Made by a program: the position numbers and the translations under genes. Of a stretch of 64,000 nucleotides of DNA, positions 1 through 11,112 are shown one piece after another. The DNA lies in the NCBI RefSeq assembly GCF_001667945.1, contig NZ_LZJK01000091.1, positions 62,001 to 126,000 on the forward strand. The letters run 5' to 3'. The first letter of the stretch is position 1. Every line of letters begins with the position of its first letter. Below the pieces are notes generated by a model that was not told the DNA's origin, did not search any database, and was given only the letters and a program-made list of their open reading frames with translations. The DNA comes from Mycolicibacter sinensis (lineage in GTDB: Bacteria > Actinomycetota > Actinomycetes > Mycobacteriales > Mycobacteriaceae).

Positions 1-159
1 ACCCACCGGGCCTCCTACGCCTTCCAGCTCGACGCGTTCGCCGATGCCGTGCTGCGCGGCGCGCCGGTGCGGACCACGCCGCAGGACGCGATCGAGAACA
101 TGACCGTCATCGACGCGATCTACACCGCTGCCGGTCTGCCGGTGCGCCAGCCGGGCTGA
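1..159 (+). CDS. C-terminal end of a Gfo/Idh/MocA-like oxidoreductase (5' truncated)
   Basis: The open frame runs from the window edge to a TGA at 157-159 and gives about 52 residues. The segment ...FADAVLRGAPVRTTPQDAIENM...AIYTAAGLPVRQPG resembles the C-terminal helix region of NAD(P)-dependent Gfo/Idh/MocA dehydrogenases, where a DF/FADA-type motif is followed by a helix and a short tail. The Rossmann domain that would prove it lies outside the window. It converges on the minus-strand gene ending at 179, leaving 19 nt between them. The family call is inference from a short tail. Confidence 0.5.
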   Translation, partial: THRASYAFQLDAFADAVLRGAPVRTTPQDAIENMTVIDAIYTAAGLPVRQPG

Positions 160-178
160 GTGGCCAGGTCGAGCCGCC

Positions 179-685
179 TCAGGCGGGGTGGCCCGGCTCG
201 ATGTCGCCGACATCGGAGAACGCCAGCAGGTCGCCGGCGGGCTGGGACGCGTGTCCGGCGACGGGTTCCAACAGGTAACCCAAGTGGTCGCCGAGCTCGA
301 TCCGATTCAGCGTCTTGCCGACGAACCATGCCGGCGCGTCGTCCAGGATGGGCATTCCCGCCGGACCGCGGTGCCAGCTACAGTGCTCGAACTTGTCGAT
401 GTCGTCGCCGGTTTGGCCGCCGAAAAGCCGGGCCAGGTCAAGGTCACGGTGTGACAGCACATGCACGGCCAGGTGCCCGGAGCGGGCTGCCACCCCGAAG
501 GTGTGATTGCGTTTGGACACCCCGACCAGGAACCGCGGTGGCTGCAGGCTGGTTTGGGTGGCAAACCCGACCAGACAACCCGAGGGGTGCCCGTTCGCCT
601 CGGTGGTCACCACGAACATGGTGTAGTCCAGCATCGCGACCAGGCGCTGAAATTCGTCCACCTGTCCATGATGGACCTGCCGCAA
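179..685 (-). CDS. flavin reductase-like domain protein
   Basis: The 168-residue protein resembles the FMN-binding split-barrel flavin reductase-like family. Features seen are an early MFVVTTEANGHPSGCLVGFATQTSLQPPRFLVGVSK block, the usual flavin-binding strand pair, then LAVHVLSHRDLDLARLFGG. Such proteins supply reduced flavin to monooxygenases or act as small oxidoreductases. The longest frame starts with TTG at 685, 15 nt after the nuoN stop and on the same strand, so it may be carried on the nuo transcript. The start is uncertain because no strong ribosome site is visible; in-frame GTG codons follow closely. Its substrate cannot be told from sequence. Confidence 0.7.
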   Translation of the reverse strand: MRQVHHGQVDEFQRLVAMLDYTMFVVTTEANGHPSGCLVGFATQTSLQPPRFLVGVSKRNHTFGVAARSGHLAVHVLSHRDLDLARLFGGQTGDDIDKFEHCSWHRGPAGMPILDDAPAWFVGKTLNRIELGDHLGYLLEPVAGHASQPAGDLLAFSDVGDIEPGHPA

Positions 686-700
686 CCGGCACGCCCGCGG

Positions 701-2293
701 TCAGAGTGCGAACGCGGTTGCGGCGTCCACCAGATCGAGCAGCGGCTGCGGGAACACGCCCAGTCCGATGGTGACCGCGGCGCACAGTGCGATCGCCGCC
801 TTGCTCCAGACGCTGGGTAACACCAGCTGTGGCGGGTCGGCGGGGGAGTCGGTGAAGAACATCAGCACGATCACCCGGACGTAGAAGTAGGCGGCGACCC
901 CGCTGGCGATCACGCCGACTACCACCAACGGGACGGCGCCGCCTTCGGCGGCCGCGGAGAACACCGCGAACTTGCTGACGAAACCACTGGTCAACGGGAT
1001 ACCGGCGAACGCCAACAGGAACATCGAAAACAACAGGCCCACAACGGGATAGCGCTGCCCCAGGCCCGCCCACCGGGACATATCGAGTTCTTCTTCGCCG
1101 CCGGAGCCGCGGATCAGGTTCACCACCGCGAAGGCGCCGACGGTGGAGAAACTGTAGGCGGCCAGGTAGAACAGCGTCGATGAGACGCCCGCCGGGATCG
1201 CCGCCAGCACGCCGGTCAGCACGAAGCCCGCATGGGCGATCGAGGAGTAGGCCAGCATCCGCTTGATGTCGGACTGGGTGATCGCTGCGATGGTCGCCAC
1301 CACCATGGTCAGCACCGCGACCAGCCACATCAGGGGGCGCCACTGGTCGTGCAGGGCCGGTAACGCGACATAGATGATGCGCAGCATGGCCCCGAACGCG
1401 GCGACCTTGGTGGCGGCCGCCATGAAACCGGTGATCGGTGTCGGGGCGCCGACATAGACGTCGGGAATCCAGGAATGAAACGGCACGGCACCGACTTTGA
1501 AGAACAGCCCCACCAACAGCAGCGCGGCACCGATCAGCGCCAGCGAGTCACCGCTGTGGGCGAACAACTGATCGCCGATCTCGGGCAGCGCCAGGGTGGC
1601 CGTCGCGCCATAGATCAGCGCGGCGCCGAACAGGAACAGCGCTGAGGAGAATGCGCCCAGCAGAAAGTATTTCAGCGCCGCTTCCTGCGACAGCAGGCGA
1701 CGGTAGCGGGCCAGGCCGCACAGCAGATACAGCGGCAGCGACAGTACTTCCAAGGCCACGAACATGGTGACCAGGTCGTTGGCGGCAGGGAACACCATCA
1801 TGCCGCCGATCGCCAGCACGGTCAGCGGGAACACCTCGGTCTGGGTCACCCCGCTGCGCGCGGCCTCGACTTCGGTGACGCTGCCCGGGACCGCGGAGGC
1901 TTGCGGTGTGAACGAATCCAAGCCCCGCGGCGCGGCGGCCACCGCGGTCGCGGCGCCCGGGCCCTCGGCGGCGCCGACGTTGCGTTCGGCGATGAACACG
2001 ATGGCCATGATCCCGACCAACAAGATGGTGCCCTGCAGCACCAGCACCGGCCGGTCGACCGCCACCGCGCCCAGCACCGCGAGGCGACCGGTAGCGGGCA
2101 GATCACGGCCCACCGCGACGACGGCGGCGAACGCGGCGGCCAAGCCGCCGAGGGCCAGCAGGACCTGCATCAGGTAACGCGCCCGCCGTGCCACGAACGC
2201 CTCGAAGAGCACGCCGGTGACCGCGGTGCCGAAGACGATCAGCAGCGGCAGGAGGAGGTCGTATTCGACGTGGGGTGTTGGCATGCCCGACAT
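701..2293 (-). CDS. nuoN: NADH-quinone oxidoreductase subunit N
   Basis: A 530-residue polytopic membrane subunit, one of the three antiporter-like proton channels (L, M, N) in the membrane arm of complex I. The conserved core includes FPAANDLVTMFVALEVLSLPLYLLCGL and the lysine-containing FFKVGAVPFHSWIPDVYVGAPTPITGFMAAATKVA segment. A hydrophilic Ala/Gly-rich insert lies at about residues 105-150 between early helices. Length fits the mycobacterial family. The ATG at 2293 lies 2 nt after the nuoM stop, and this is the last nuo gene of the operon. Confidence 0.96.
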   Translation of the reverse strand: MSGMPTPHVEYDLLLPLLIVFGTAVTGVLFEAFVARRARYLMQVLLALGGLAAAFAAVVAVGRDLPATGRLAVLGAVAVDRPVLVLQGTILLVGIMAIVFIAERNVGAAEGPGAATAVAAAPRGLDSFTPQASAVPGSVTEVEAARSGVTQTEVFPLTVLAIGGMMVFPAANDLVTMFVALEVLSLPLYLLCGLARYRRLLSQEAALKYFLLGAFSSALFLFGAALIYGATATLALPEIGDQLFAHSGDSLALIGAALLLVGLFFKVGAVPFHSWIPDVYVGAPTPITGFMAAATKVAAFGAMLRIIYVALPALHDQWRPLMWLVAVLTMVVATIAAITQSDIKRMLAYSSIAHAGFVLTGVLAAIPAGVSSTLFYLAAYSFSTVGAFAVVNLIRGSGGEEELDMSRWAGLGQRYPVVGLLFSMFLLAFAGIPLTSGFVSKFAVFSAAAEGGAVPLVVVGVIASGVAAYFYVRVIVLMFFTDSPADPPQLVLPSVWSKAAIALCAAVTIGLGVFPQPLLDLVDAATAFAL

Positions 2294-2295
2294 GG

Positions 2296-3858
2296 TCAGT
2301 GCGCCCCCTCGGCGGTCAGCGGTGCCGGGTCGGTTTGACCGATCGTGGTCAAGGTGTGCTCGACGCCCGGGTTGATGATGTCCAGCACCGGTTTCGGGTA
2401 GCAGCCCAGGAACAGCAGCAGCGCGATCAACGGTGCGACGACGACGAGCTCGCGCGGCACCAGATCACGGATGCGTTCGTTGCCCGCGGTGACCGGGCCG
2501 GTCATCACCCGCTGGTAGAGCCAGAGCATGTAGATCGACGACAGCACCAGTGCGGTGCTGCCGACCGCCGCTGCCAGCCAGTATCGGTTGAAAGTGCCTA
2601 GCAGAACCAGGAATTCGCTGATGAAGGGTGCCAGCCCGGGCAGTGACAGAGTGGCCATCGCCGCGACCATGAAGGTGCCGGCCATGACCGGGGCCACCTT
2701 CTGCACGCCGCCGTAGTCGGCGATCGACCGGGTGCCGTCGCGTCGGGCGATCAGGAACCCGGCGATCAGGAACAGCGCCGCGGTGGACAGTCCGTGGTTG
2801 AGCATGTACAGCGTCGAACCGCTCTGACCCTGGCTGGTCATCACGAAGATGCCCAGAATGATGAAACCGAAGTGTGAGATCGAGGTGTAGGCGATCAGCC
2901 GCATGATGTCGCGCTGGCCGATCGCCACCATCGCGCCATAGACCACCCCGATCACCGCCAGCACGATGATGGCCGGGCGGAAATACGTTGAGGCGTCCGG
3001 GAACAACTGCAGGCAGTAGCGCAGCATGCCGAAGGTTCCCACCTTGTCCATGACCGCCATCATCAGCACCGCAGTCGCCGGGGTGGATTCCACCGCGGCG
3101 TCGGGCAGCCACCGGTGCAGCGGCCACAGCGGAGCCTTGACCGCGAACGCGAACATGAAGCCGGCGAACAGCAGCTTGAGCACACCCGGATCCACGGTGG
3201 TGGTTGCCGCGGAGAACATCGAGACCAGTTCGCGGAAATCGAACGTGCCGCCAGATGCGCTCTCGCCGGCGCTCACCACGTACACCCCGATCACCGCGGC
3301 CAGCATGATCAGGCCGCCGAACAGGTTGTACAGCAGGAACTTCAACGCCGCCCGAGACCGTCCGGCGCCGTCGCCGAAGCCGCCGATCATGAAGTACATC
3401 GGGATCAGCATCGCCTCGAAGAACACGTAGAACAGCAGCACGTCCAGCGAGACCAGCGAGATCAGCACCATCGCCTCGACGGTCAGCGTCAGCGCGGCGA
3501 AGGCGTGCGGGCCGCGGGTGCGTTCACCGCCGTCGTTCCAGCCGGCAAGCATCAGCAGCGGCACCAGTCCGGCGGTCAGCAGCGCCAGCACCACCGCGAT
3601 ACCGTCCACGCCGAGGGTGTAGCTGGCCCCGAATGCCGGTATCCAGGAATGGGATTCGACGAACTGGTAGGGGGCGGCCACCGGTGTGGTATCGAAGCCC
3701 GCGGTGATGACGATCGCCACGGCCAGCGTCGCCAGGCTCACCAGCAGGCCGGTCCACTTCGCCAGCCGTGTGGCCCCGGCCGGCAACACGATGACCAGGC
3801 CGGCGCCGGCCAACGGAAGGAGCCACAGCAGGCTCAGCCAGGGCAGGTGCGTGTTCAC
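2296..3858 (-). CDS. nuoM: NADH-quinone oxidoreductase subunit M
   Basis: A 520-residue antiporter-like proton-pumping subunit of complex I. Charged residues typical of the family are visible inside hydrophobic helices: Glu148 ([14 protein letters not shown]), Lys241 ([17 protein letters not shown]), His248 and Lys272 ([12 protein letters not shown]). Translation starts at a GTG (VNTHLP...) whose first bases overlap the nuoL stop in a GTGA arrangement, which implies translational coupling. It is followed 2 nt later by nuoN. Confidence 0.97.
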   Translation of the reverse strand: MNTHLPWLSLLWLLPLAGAGLVIVLPAGATRLAKWTGLLVSLATLAVAIVITAGFDTTPVAAPYQFVESHSWIPAFGASYTLGVDGIAVVLALLTAGLVPLLMLAGWNDGGERTRGPHAFAALTLTVEAMVLISLVSLDVLLFYVFFEAMLIPMYFMIGGFGDGAGRSRAALKFLLYNLFGGLIMLAAVIGVYVVSAGESASGGTFDFRELVSMFSAATTTVDPGVLKLLFAGFMFAFAVKAPLWPLHRWLPDAAVESTPATAVLMMAVMDKVGTFGMLRYCLQLFPDASTYFRPAIIVLAVIGVVYGAMVAIGQRDIMRLIAYTSISHFGFIILGIFVMTSQGQSGSTLYMLNHGLSTAALFLIAGFLIARRDGTRSIADYGGVQKVAPVMAGTFMVAAMATLSLPGLAPFISEFLVLLGTFNRYWLAAAVGSTALVLSSIYMLWLYQRVMTGPVTAGNERIRDLVPRELVVVAPLIALLLFLGCYPKPVLDIINPGVEHTLTTIGQTDPAPLTAEGAH

Positions 3859-5792
3859 AGTTGCACCGCCAGGACTACCGCCACGACCAGCACCGTGCCG
3901 GCCAGCATCGTCAGCGCGTAGGAGCGCACGAAGCCGGTCTGCAGTCGGCGCATCAGATACGACCCGATCGCCACCAGCCCGGCCAGCATGTTGACCGAAC
4001 CGTCCACCGCCCGGTCGTCGACGTCGACCAGACCTTGCGCCAGTCGGTTACCCGGACGCATGAACACCTCCTCGTTGAAGGCATCGCCGTAGAGATACTG
4101 GCGGGCCGCCACCGTCAGCGGCGACACATCGGTAGGCGCGGTGACCGGTATCGGTTTGCGGCCATACATGCGGTAGGCGACCGCGGCGCCGAGCACGACG
4201 ATGCCCAGGGTGATGGCGCCGGTGAGCCAGGCCGGAATGGCGTGCGCCGTCTCGTGGGCCGCACCGGTCACCGGGCTCACCACCGGTTCTAGCCAGTGCT
4301 CCAGGCGCCCTCCGATGGCCAGTGCGGCCCCGGAGACCACCGCGCCGACCGCCAGCACGATCATCGGCCAGGTCATCACCCGCGGGGACTCGTGCGGATG
4401 CTGCAGGGCCCGCTCCGCGCTCACCTCGCTCTCCTCGGCTGCCCAGCGGCGTTCACCGCCGAACGTCATCAGCATCACCCGGGTCATGTAGAACGCGGTG
4501 ATGCCCGCACCCAGGATCGTCACCGCGCCCAGGATCCAGCCTCGGGTACCGCCGGCGGCCAGCGCGGCCTCGATGATGGCGTCCTTGGAGTAGAAACCGG
4601 CGAACGGCGGCACCCCGATGATCGCCAGATAGCAGATGCCGAACGTCACGAACGTCACCGGCATGAAGGCCCGCAGCGCGCCGTAGCGGCGCATGTCCTG
4701 CTCGTCGTTCATCCCGTGCATCACCGACCCGGAACCCAGGAACAGTCCGGCCTTGAAGAAACCGTGGGTCAGCAGGTGCAGGATCGCGACGGCGTAGCCC
4801 GCCGGGCCGAGTCCGGCGGCCAGCACCATGTAGCCGATCTGGCTGACGGTGGAGGCGGCCAGCGCCCGCTTGATGTCGTCCTTGGCGCAGCCGATGATCG
4901 CACCGAAGAGCAGCGTGACCGCACCGACCACCACGACGGCCAGCCGGGCGTCGGCCGACAGGTCGTAAACCGGGCCGGAGCGCACGATGAGGTACACCCC
5001 GGCGGTCACCATGGTGGCGGCGTGGATCAACGCCGACACCGGGGTGGGGCCCTCCATCGCGTCGAACAACCAGGCCTGTAGCGGCACCTGTGCGGACTTG
5101 GCGCACGCTCCCAGTAGCAGCAGCAAGCCGATCGCGGTGGTGAGCCCACTGGGTCCGGCATCGCTGACCGCACTGAACAATCCGTCGAAGGACAGCGTGC
5201 CGAAGCCGGCGAACATGGCGAACATCGCCAGCGACAGCCCGATGTCGCCGACGCGGTTGGACACGAACGCCTTCTTGCCGGCCGCCGCCGCGACCGGCCG
5301 GGCATACCAGAATCCGATCAGCAGGTAGGACGCCAGGCCAACGCCTTCCCAGCCCACGTAGAGGCCCAGGTAGTTATCGGCGACGACCAGCAGCAGCATC
5401 GCCGCGACGAACAGGTTGAGGTAGGCGAAGAAACGCCGCCGGTCGGGGTCTGCTGCCATGTAGCCGATCGAGTAGATGTGGATCAACGCGCCCACACCAC
5501 TGATCAGCAGCACGAAGCAGATCGACAGGGGATCGATCAGCACCCCGAAGTCGACGCGCAGGGCGCCGACCGGCACCCAGCTGAACAGGTGAGAGTGCAG
5601 CGTCCGGTCCTCGCCCGCCCGGCCCAGCATCTCGGCCAACAGCGCCAGTCCGATTCCGAACGACCCCAGCACGCCGGCGCAGCCCAGCAGGTGCCCCCAC
5701 CGGTCGGTCCGCCGCCCGCCGAGCAACAGGATCAACGCGCCGGCCGCCGGCAGGGCCACCAGCAGCCAGCTCAGCTGGCTCAGATTCGTCAT
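3855..5792 (-). CDS. nuoL: NADH-quinone oxidoreductase subunit L
   Basis: A 645-residue proton-channel subunit at the distal end of the complex I membrane arm. Diagnostic blocks are [37 protein letters not shown], the lysine segment [39 protein letters not shown], and [17 protein letters not shown]. The C-terminal part holds the family's lateral-helix region. A TTG at 5804 is in frame, but the ATG at 5792 is preferred because GGGAG lies about five bases upstream of it and homologues begin near there. It overlaps nuoM by 4 nt. Confidence 0.97.
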   Translation of the reverse strand: MTNLSQLSWLLVALPAAGALILLLGGRRTDRWGHLLGCAGVLGSFGIGLALLAEMLGRAGEDRTLHSHLFSWVPVGALRVDFGVLIDPLSICFVLLISGVGALIHIYSIGYMAADPDRRRFFAYLNLFVAAMLLLVVADNYLGLYVGWEGVGLASYLLIGFWYARPVAAAAGKKAFVSNRVGDIGLSLAMFAMFAGFGTLSFDGLFSAVSDAGPSGLTTAIGLLLLLGACAKSAQVPLQAWLFDAMEGPTPVSALIHAATMVTAGVYLIVRSGPVYDLSADARLAVVVVGAVTLLFGAIIGCAKDDIKRALAASTVSQIGYMVLAAGLGPAGYAVAILHLLTHGFFKAGLFLGSGSVMHGMNDEQDMRRYGALRAFMPVTFVTFGICYLAIIGVPPFAGFYSKDAIIEAALAAGGTRGWILGAVTILGAGITAFYMTRVMLMTFGGERRWAAEESEVSAERALQHPHESPRVMTWPMIVLAVGAVVSGAALAIGGRLEHWLEPVVSPVTGAAHETAHAIPAWLTGAITLGIVVLGAAVAYRMYGRKPIPVTAPTDVSPLTVAARQYLYGDAFNEEVFMRPGNRLAQGLVDVDDRAVDGSVNMLAGLVAIGSYLMRRLQTGFVRSYALTMLAGTVLVVAVVLAVQL

Positions 5793-5807
5793 TGAGCTCC
5801 CCAACTC

Positions 5808-6107
5808 CTAGCCGCGCAGTAGGTTCGCGTCGTCGACCGACACCGATCGCCGGGCCCGGAAGATCGTCATGATGATGGCCAGGCCGATCACCACCTCGCA
5901 GGCGGCGACCACCATCGTGAAGAACGCCACCATCTGGCCGTCGAGCGCCGAGTGCAGCCGGGCGAAGGTGACGAACGCCAGGTTGGCGGCGTTGAGCATC
6001 AGCTCGACGCACATGAACATCACCAAGGCGTTGCGTCGCAGCATCACTCCGGTGGCGCCCAGGGTGAACAGCATGGCCGCCAGGTACAGGTAGTTCTCCG
6101 GATTCAC
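5808..6107 (-). CDS. nuoK: NADH-quinone oxidoreductase subunit K
   Basis: A 99-residue, three-helix membrane subunit. It starts at GTG 6107 ([14 protein letters not shown]). The two intramembrane glutamates essential in E. coli NuoK (Glu36 and Glu72) correspond to Glu35 and Glu71 here, within [13 protein letters not shown] and [14 protein letters not shown] longer open frame extends upstream through nuoJ, but its extension is antifamily sequence, and the length from the GTG is exactly that expected. It overlaps the nuoJ stop by 4 nt and leaves 15 nt to nuoL. Confidence 0.97.
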   Translation of the reverse strand: MNPENYLYLAAMLFTLGATGVMLRRNALVMFMCVELMLNAANLAFVTFARLHSALDGQMVAFFTMVVAACEVVIGLAIIMTIFRARRSVSVDDANLLRG

Positions 6108-6913
6108 TGGCCCGACTCCTCCCCGTTGCCGGTCGCATGCGCGGCGTTGCCGGTGGCGCCGACCCAGCGGTGCTGCAAGGTGTCCGACACCGACAGTTCC
6201 GAATAGGACCCGTCGGGCAACCGTGCGGCGATGTCGACGGCGTTGTGACGGGCGTAGACGCCCGGGGTCGGCAGCGGCGTCGCGCGCTGGCCGGTCTGGA
6301 AACGCCGGATGGACAGCTCCCGCTGCGTCATCCGCGGTTGCAGTCGCTCCCGATGGGTCAGCACCATGGCCGCGACCACCGCGGTGATCAGCAGCGCACT
6401 GGTGAGCTCGAACGCCCACAGGTAACGGGTGAAGATCAGCGCCGCCAGCCCCTCGACGTTGCTCTGGCCCACCTCCGTCGAGCCGCCGGTCGCCGCGGTG
6501 GGCGTGCCGATCCGGCGCAGATGCATGGTGGCGCCGCCGATCCCGGCGATCAGCAGCACCCCGAAGCCGATACCGGCGAGCGTCGAAGCGATCCGTTGGC
6601 CGCGCAGGGTCTCCACCAGTGATTCGGCGGAGTCGACCCCGATCAGCATCATCACGAACAGGAACAGCATCATCACCGCGCCGGTGTAGACGACGATCTG
6701 CACCACCCCGAGGAACATCGCGTCCTGAACGAAATAGAAGACGGCCAAGGCGAGCATCGTCATCGCCAGGAACAGTGCCGAATACACGGCCTTGGCGGCG
6801 GTGACGACCCCGACCGCACCGATTAGTGCCAAAGCGCCCAGCGCCCAGAACGTCACCGCCTCCCCGGTGGAGGTGGCCACGACGATGTCGGCGGCAAGCA
6901 GTGTGGCGCCCAT
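6104..6913 (-). CDS. nuoJ: NADH-quinone oxidoreductase subunit J
   Basis: A 269-residue subunit with five predicted transmembrane segments, including the family block [37 protein letters not shown], whose helix takes part in coupling quinone reduction to proton movement. The region after the last helix (about residue 195 on) is a hydrophilic extension of about 75 residues, as is usual in mycobacteria. The ATG at 6913 shares one base with the nuoI stop (TGATG). Confidence 0.95.
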   Translation of the reverse strand: MGATLLAADIVVATSTGEAVTFWALGALALIGAVGVVTAAKAVYSALFLAMTMLALAVFYFVQDAMFLGVVQIVVYTGAVMMLFLFVMMLIGVDSAESLVETLRGQRIASTLAGIGFGVLLIAGIGGATMHLRRIGTPTAATGGSTEVGQSNVEGLAALIFTRYLWAFELTSALLITAVVAAMVLTHRERLQPRMTQRELSIRRFQTGQRATPLPTPGVYARHNAVDIAARLPDGSYSELSVSDTLQHRWVGATGNAAHATGNGEESGQ

Positions 6914-7482
6914 CAGGCCTTACCCTGCTTCTTGCGATCCAGCATGACGAACAGGTCGGGGTTCTCGTCGAGTCCGTCGGGGCCGACCCGGCCCAGGTAG
7001 TAGTCCTTGTCGGTGGCGCCGGCCGGCATCGGGTGCGGCGGTGCGGTCATCCCGGGCTCCAGCGGTGCCAGCAGCTGGTGGCGTTCCAGGATCAGATCGG
7101 CGCGGTTGTCGGCGGCCATCTCGTAGTTGTTGGTCATGGTCAGCGCGCGGGTGGGGCAGGCCTCGATGCACAGTCCGCAGCCGATACAGCGCAGGTAGTT
7201 GATCTGGTAGACGCGGCCGTAGCGTTCGCCGGGGGAGAAGCGTTCGTCGTCGGTGTTGTCGGCGGCCTCGACATAGATGGCGTCGGCCGGACAGGCCCAC
7301 GCGCACAGTTCGCAGCCGATGCACTTCTCCAGCCCGTCCGGGTGCCGGTTGAGCTGGTGGCGGCCGTGGTAGCGCGGCGCGGTCGGCTTCTTGTGCTCCG
7401 GGTAGCCGTCGTTGATCGGCCGTTTGAACATCGTCTTCCAGGTGACGCCGAAGCCGGCCAGAGCGTCTTTGAGCTTAGCCAT
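6913..7482 (-). CDS. nuoI: NADH-quinone oxidoreductase subunit I, two [4Fe-4S] ferredoxin
   Basis: A 189-residue peripheral-arm subunit carrying clusters N6a and N6b. Two complete CxxCxxCxxxCP motifs are present, with Cys54/57/60/64 and Cys99/102/105/109, in [12 protein letters not shown] and [12 protein letters not shown]. Two in-frame ATGs exist, at 7488 and 7482. The second is preferred because the AGGAGG ribosome site ends immediately at the first ATG and is about six bases from the second. The start overlaps the end of nuoH by 8 nt. Confidence 0.96.
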   Translation of the reverse strand: MAKLKDALAGFGVTWKTMFKRPINDGYPEHKKPTAPRYHGRHQLNRHPDGLEKCIGCELCAWACPADAIYVEAADNTDDERFSPGERYGRVYQINYLRCIGCGLCIEACPTRALTMTNNYEMAADNRADLILERHQLLAPLEPGMTAPPHPMPAGATDKDYYLGRVGPDGLDENPDLFVMLDRKKQGKA

Positions 7483-8704
7483 TGACATCCTCCTTGACCC
7501 GCGGTGAATTGCGCTGCGGCAGCGGCGGTGTCGGGAATGACCCCCCGGGCGAGGTCAGTGCGACGATCGGCGGGGGCGCGTCGCGCCGGGCGTTCAGCGC
7601 GCTGAAGCGGCGATGTAGTGCCGCCAGCACCAGCAGCGTGGTGAGCGTGCTGACGGCTATCAACACGCCTTGCCAGTGCTGGTAGCCGTCATTGCGCAGG
7701 CTGCGCATCACCGCGGCGACCAATACCCAGACCAGCGCCACCGGGATCAGAATCTTCCAGCCCAACGCCATGAACTGGTCGTAGCGCAGCCGGGGCAGGG
7801 TGGCACGCAGCCAGATGTAGATGAAGATGAAACCCCACACCTTGGCGGTGAACCACAGCAGCGGCCACCAGCCGGAGTTGGCGCCCGCCCACAGGTTGAG
7901 CGGGAACGGTGCATGCCAGCCACCGAAGAACAACGTGACGGCCAACGCCGAAACCGTTGTGACGTTGATGTATTCGGCCAGGAAGAACAGCGCGAACTTC
8001 AACGACGAGTACTCGGTGTGGAAGCCCCCGACGAGCTCGCCCTCGGCTTCGGGCAGATCGAACGGCGCCCGGTTGGTCTCACCGACCATCGCGGTCAGGT
8101 AGACCATGAACGACGGCAGCAGCAGGAACGCGAACCACATCCGGTCCTGGGCGGCCACGATGCCCGAGGTGGACATCGTCCCGGCGTAGAGGAACACCGA
8201 GGCGAACGCGAGCCCCATCGCGACCTCGTAGGAGATCACCTGGGCGGTCGAGCGGATGCCGCCCAGCAGCGGGTAGGCCGACCCGGACGACCAGCCGGCC
8301 AGGATGATCCCGTACACCCCGATCGACGACATGGCCAGGATAAACAGCACCGCGATCGGCAGGTCGGCCAGCTGCAAGGCGGTGCGATGACCGAAGATGC
8401 TGACCTCCGGCCCGAACGGAATCACCGCGAACGCGGTGATCGCCGGCACTGTCGAGATGACTGGGGCCATCAGGTAGATCGCCCGGTCGACGCCGACGGG
8501 GGTGATGTCCTCCTTGAGGGCCAGCTTGATGCCGTCGGCGAGGCTCTGCAGCCAGCCCTTCGGCCCGACCCGGTTGGGCCCGGGCCGCATCTGCATGCGC
8601 CCCAGCACCTTTCGTTCGATGACGATCGCGAACAGCACCGTCAACACCAGGAATCCGAAGACGCCCAGCACCTTGGCCAACATCAGCCACCAGGGATCGC
8701 TCAT
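7475..8704 (-). CDS. nuoH: NADH-quinone oxidoreductase subunit H
   Basis: A 409-residue membrane subunit that forms much of the quinone-binding site and contacts the peripheral arm. Seen are the family blocks [33 protein letters not shown]-like [19 protein letters not shown], and [26 protein letters not shown]. The C-terminal 70 residues are hydrophilic and Pro-rich. The frame is open upstream to 8791, but the ATG at 8704 (MSDPWWLML) matches the family start and overlaps the nuoG stop by 4 nt. Confidence 0.97.
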   Translation of the reverse strand: MSDPWWLMLAKVLGVFGFLVLTVLFAIVIERKVLGRMQMRPGPNRVGPKGWLQSLADGIKLALKEDITPVGVDRAIYLMAPVISTVPAITAFAVIPFGPEVSIFGHRTALQLADLPIAVLFILAMSSIGVYGIILAGWSSGSAYPLLGGIRSTAQVISYEVAMGLAFASVFLYAGTMSTSGIVAAQDRMWFAFLLLPSFMVYLTAMVGETNRAPFDLPEAEGELVGGFHTEYSSLKFALFFLAEYINVTTVSALAVTLFFGGWHAPFPLNLWAGANSGWWPLLWFTAKVWGFIFIYIWLRATLPRLRYDQFMALGWKILIPVALVWVLVAAVMRSLRNDGYQHWQGVLIAVSTLTTLLVLAALHRRFSALNARRDAPPPIVALTSPGGSFPTPPLPQRNSPRVKEDVNG

Positions 8705-11112
8705 GGTCTGTGTCCAATCCGTACCACCGCACCGGGGCCGACCCCGAGGGTGCGGTGCACCGCTGAGTCGGCAGAGTTCATCGGCAACCACACCACCCGG
8801 TCCGGCATCTCGGTGATGACCAGCGGCAGGCTGATGTGTCCGCGTTCGGTGCTGACCGTGACCGGATCGCCCGCCGCAACACCGATCTCGGCGGCGGTCA
8901 GCGCCGACAGTCGCGCCACCGGCTTGCGGGCGGTGCCGGCCAGGTTCGGCTCGCCGGCCTGCATTGCTCCGTTGTCCAGCAGCATGCGCCAGCCGGCCAG
9001 CACGGCTTCTCCGGAGTCCGGCTGCCCCGGACGGCCCGGCGCCGCGTCGGGGCCGGACACCCGCTCGCCATCCCAGGCGCCGAAGCGGGTCAGCTCATCG
9101 CGCGCTGCCGCCACGCTCGAAAGCCCCAGCACGACACCCATCTCCTCGGCGAGCGCGTCGAGTACCCGCAGATCCGACAGGGTGCCGCGCTCACCGAGAG
9201 CGACACCGAACCGGCGGGGCCGGCCCTCCCAGTTGAGATAGGTGCCGGACTTCTCCACCGCCGCCGCAACCGGCAGCACCACGTCGGCGCGTTTGGTGAC
9301 CTCGCTGTGTCGCAATTCGAGGCTGACCAGGAAGCCGACTGCGTCCAGGGCGGCCAGCGCCGCAGCCGGGTCGGCCAGGTCGGCCGGGTCGACCCCACCG
9401 ACCAGCAGTGCCCCCAATGTTCCGTCGGCGGCGGCCGTCAGGATGGCGTCGGTGTCACGCCCGGCCTGCGACGGTAGGTCGTCGGGCGCGGCCAGCCCCC
9501 AGGCCCGGGCGACCTCGGCCCGCGCGGACGCGTCGCTCAGCGGGCGCCCGCCGGGCAGCAGGCCGGCGAGGGCGCCGCAATCCAGTGCGCCGCGCTCTCC
9601 GGCACGACGCGGCACCCAGGCCAGCCGTGCGCCGGTCGCCTCGGCCAGCCGAACCGCGGCGGTCAGTGCGCCGGGGGAGCCCGCCAACCGCTCGCCGACC
9701 AGGATCACCGCGCCGGGTTGGCGCAGCAGCTCGTTGAGCTCGGCGTGCTCGGAGCCTGCGCCGATGCCGTCCAGCGCAGCGGCTTCGTCGCCGGGAACGG
9801 TAGGCAGTACGGTGCCGAACATCTTGGTCAGCGCGCGGTCGGCAAATGGTGCGACGGCGAACACCTTGGTGTGCTTCTTGCGGGCGGCTTTGCGCAGCCG
9901 CAGGAAGACGATCGGGGACTCTTCCTCGGGCTCCAAGCCGACCAGCAGCACCATCGGGGCGGCTTCCAGGTCGGCGTAGCTGGTCTCGATGCCGCGTCCG
10001 GCCACCCGGGCGGCCAGGAACGCGGCTTCCTCTGCCGACTGGGTGCGGGCCCGGAAGTCGATGTCGTCGCTGCGCAGCGCCACGCGGGTGAACTTGGCGT
10101 AGCCGTAGGCGTCTTCGGCGGTCACCCGCCCACCGACCAGCACCCCGGTGCGTCCGCGTGCGGCGGCCAGGCCGTTCGCCGCGACCGCCAGCGCATGTGG
10201 CCACGAGGTGGGGACCAGGTTCCCCGCGTCGTCGCGCACCAGCGGTGTGCTGATCCGGTCGGGCTGGGTGGCGTAGGTGAACGCCCACCGCCCCTTGTCG
10301 CAGTTCCATTCCTCGTTGACGTCCGGGTCGTCGCCGGCCATCCGGCGCATCACCTTGCCGCGGCGGTGGTCGGTGCGCTGAGCGCAGCCGGACGCGCAGT
10401 GCTCGCAGACGCTGGGCGTGGACACCAGGTCGAACGGGCGCGCCCGGAACCGGTAGGAGGCGCCGGTGAGCGCTCCCACCGGGCAGATCTGCACGGTGTT
10501 GCCGGAGAAGTAGGAGTCAAACGGCGTCTCGGCATAGATGCCGACCTGCTGCAGGGCGCCGCGGTCCATCATCTCGATGAACTTGTCGCCGGCGATCTCG
10601 TCGGAGAACCGGGTGCAGCGTGCGCACAGGATGCAGCGTTCTCGGTCCAGCAGTACCTGGGAGGAGATGTTGATCGGCTTGGGGTAGGTCCGCTTGGCCT
10701 CTTCGAAGCGGGTCTCGGTGCGGCCGTGGGTCATCGCCTGGTTCTGCAGCGGGCATTCACCGCCCTTGTCGCAGGTCGGGCAGTCCAGCGGGTGGTTGAT
10801 CAGCAGCAGTTCCATCACCAGGTGCTGAGCCCGATCGGCTTCGGCGGAGGTGTGCTGGGTACGGACCACCATGCCGTCGGCGGCGGCGACCGCGCAGGAG
10901 GGCTGCGGCTTGCGCTGACCCTCCACCTCGACCATGCACTGCCGGCACCAGGCGACCGGGTCCAGCAGCGGGTGGTCGCAGAACCGCGGGATCTCGATGC
11001 CGAGCTGCTCGGCGGCCCGAATAATCAAGGTGCCCTTGGGAACTGTGATCTGCCGGTCGTCGATGGTCACCGTCACCGACTCCTGGCCATTGGCCTGAGA
11101 GGGTTGAGTCAC
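8701..11112 (-). CDS. nuoG: NADH-quinone oxidoreductase subunit G (Fe-S / molybdopterin-fold subunit)
   Basis: An 803-residue peripheral-arm subunit. The N-terminal [2Fe-2S] domain holds Cys45, Cys56, Cys59 and Cys73 ([17 protein letters not shown]). It is followed by the [14 protein letters not shown] block, a two-cluster ferredoxin region (CILCARC...) and CEHCASGC, then a large molybdopterin-oxidoreductase-like domain with a C-terminal molydopterin-dinucleotide-binding fold. Translation starts at a GTG (VTQPSQ) overlapping the nuoF stop as GTGA. It passes electrons from NuoE/F towards NuoI. Confidence 0.97.
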   Translation of the reverse strand: MTQPSQANGQESVTVTIDDRQITVPKGTLIIRAAEQLGIEIPRFCDHPLLDPVAWCRQCMVEVEGQRKPQPSCAVAAADGMVVRTQHTSAEADRAQHLVMELLLINHPLDCPTCDKGGECPLQNQAMTHGRTETRFEEAKRTYPKPINISSQVLLDRERCILCARCTRFSDEIAGDKFIEMMDRGALQQVGIYAETPFDSYFSGNTVQICPVGALTGASYRFRARPFDLVSTPSVCEHCASGCAQRTDHRRGKVMRRMAGDDPDVNEEWNCDKGRWAFTYATQPDRISTPLVRDDAGNLVPTSWPHALAVAANGLAAARGRTGVLVGGRVTAEDAYGYAKFTRVALRSDDIDFRARTQSAEEAAFLAARVAGRGIETSYADLEAAPMVLLVGLEPEEESPIVFLRLRKAARKKHTKVFAVAPFADRALTKMFGTVLPTVPGDEAAALDGIGAGSEHAELNELLRQPGAVILVGERLAGSPGALTAAVRLAEATGARLAWVPRRAGERGALDCGALAGLLPGGRPLSDASARAEVARAWGLAAPDDLPSQAGRDTDAILTAAADGTLGALLVGGVDPADLADPAAALAALDAVGFLVSLELRHSEVTKRADVVLPVAAAVEKSGTYLNWEGRPRRFGVALGERGTLSDLRVLDALAEEMGVVLGLSSVAAARDELTRFGAWDGERVSGPDAAPGRPGQPDSGEAVLAGWRMLLDNGAMQAGEPNLAGTARKPVARLSALTAAEIGVAAGDPVTVSTERGHISLPLVITEMPDRVVWLPMNSADSAVHRTLGVGPGAVVRIGHRP

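Noticed and set aside
3115-3921. Plus-strand frame of 268 codons opposite nuoM
   Set aside because: His/Gln/Arg-rich composition with no family similarity; it is the antisense shadow of nuoM.
5793-5804. TTG start for nuoL at 5804
   Set aside because: The ATG at 5792 has a well-spaced GGGAG and matches homologue N-termini.
7670-9241. Long plus-strand open frame (523 codons) opposite nuoH/nuoG
   Set aside because: It is antisense to well-supported nuo genes, has low-complexity Arg/Gly/Gln composition, and such frames are expected at this GC content.
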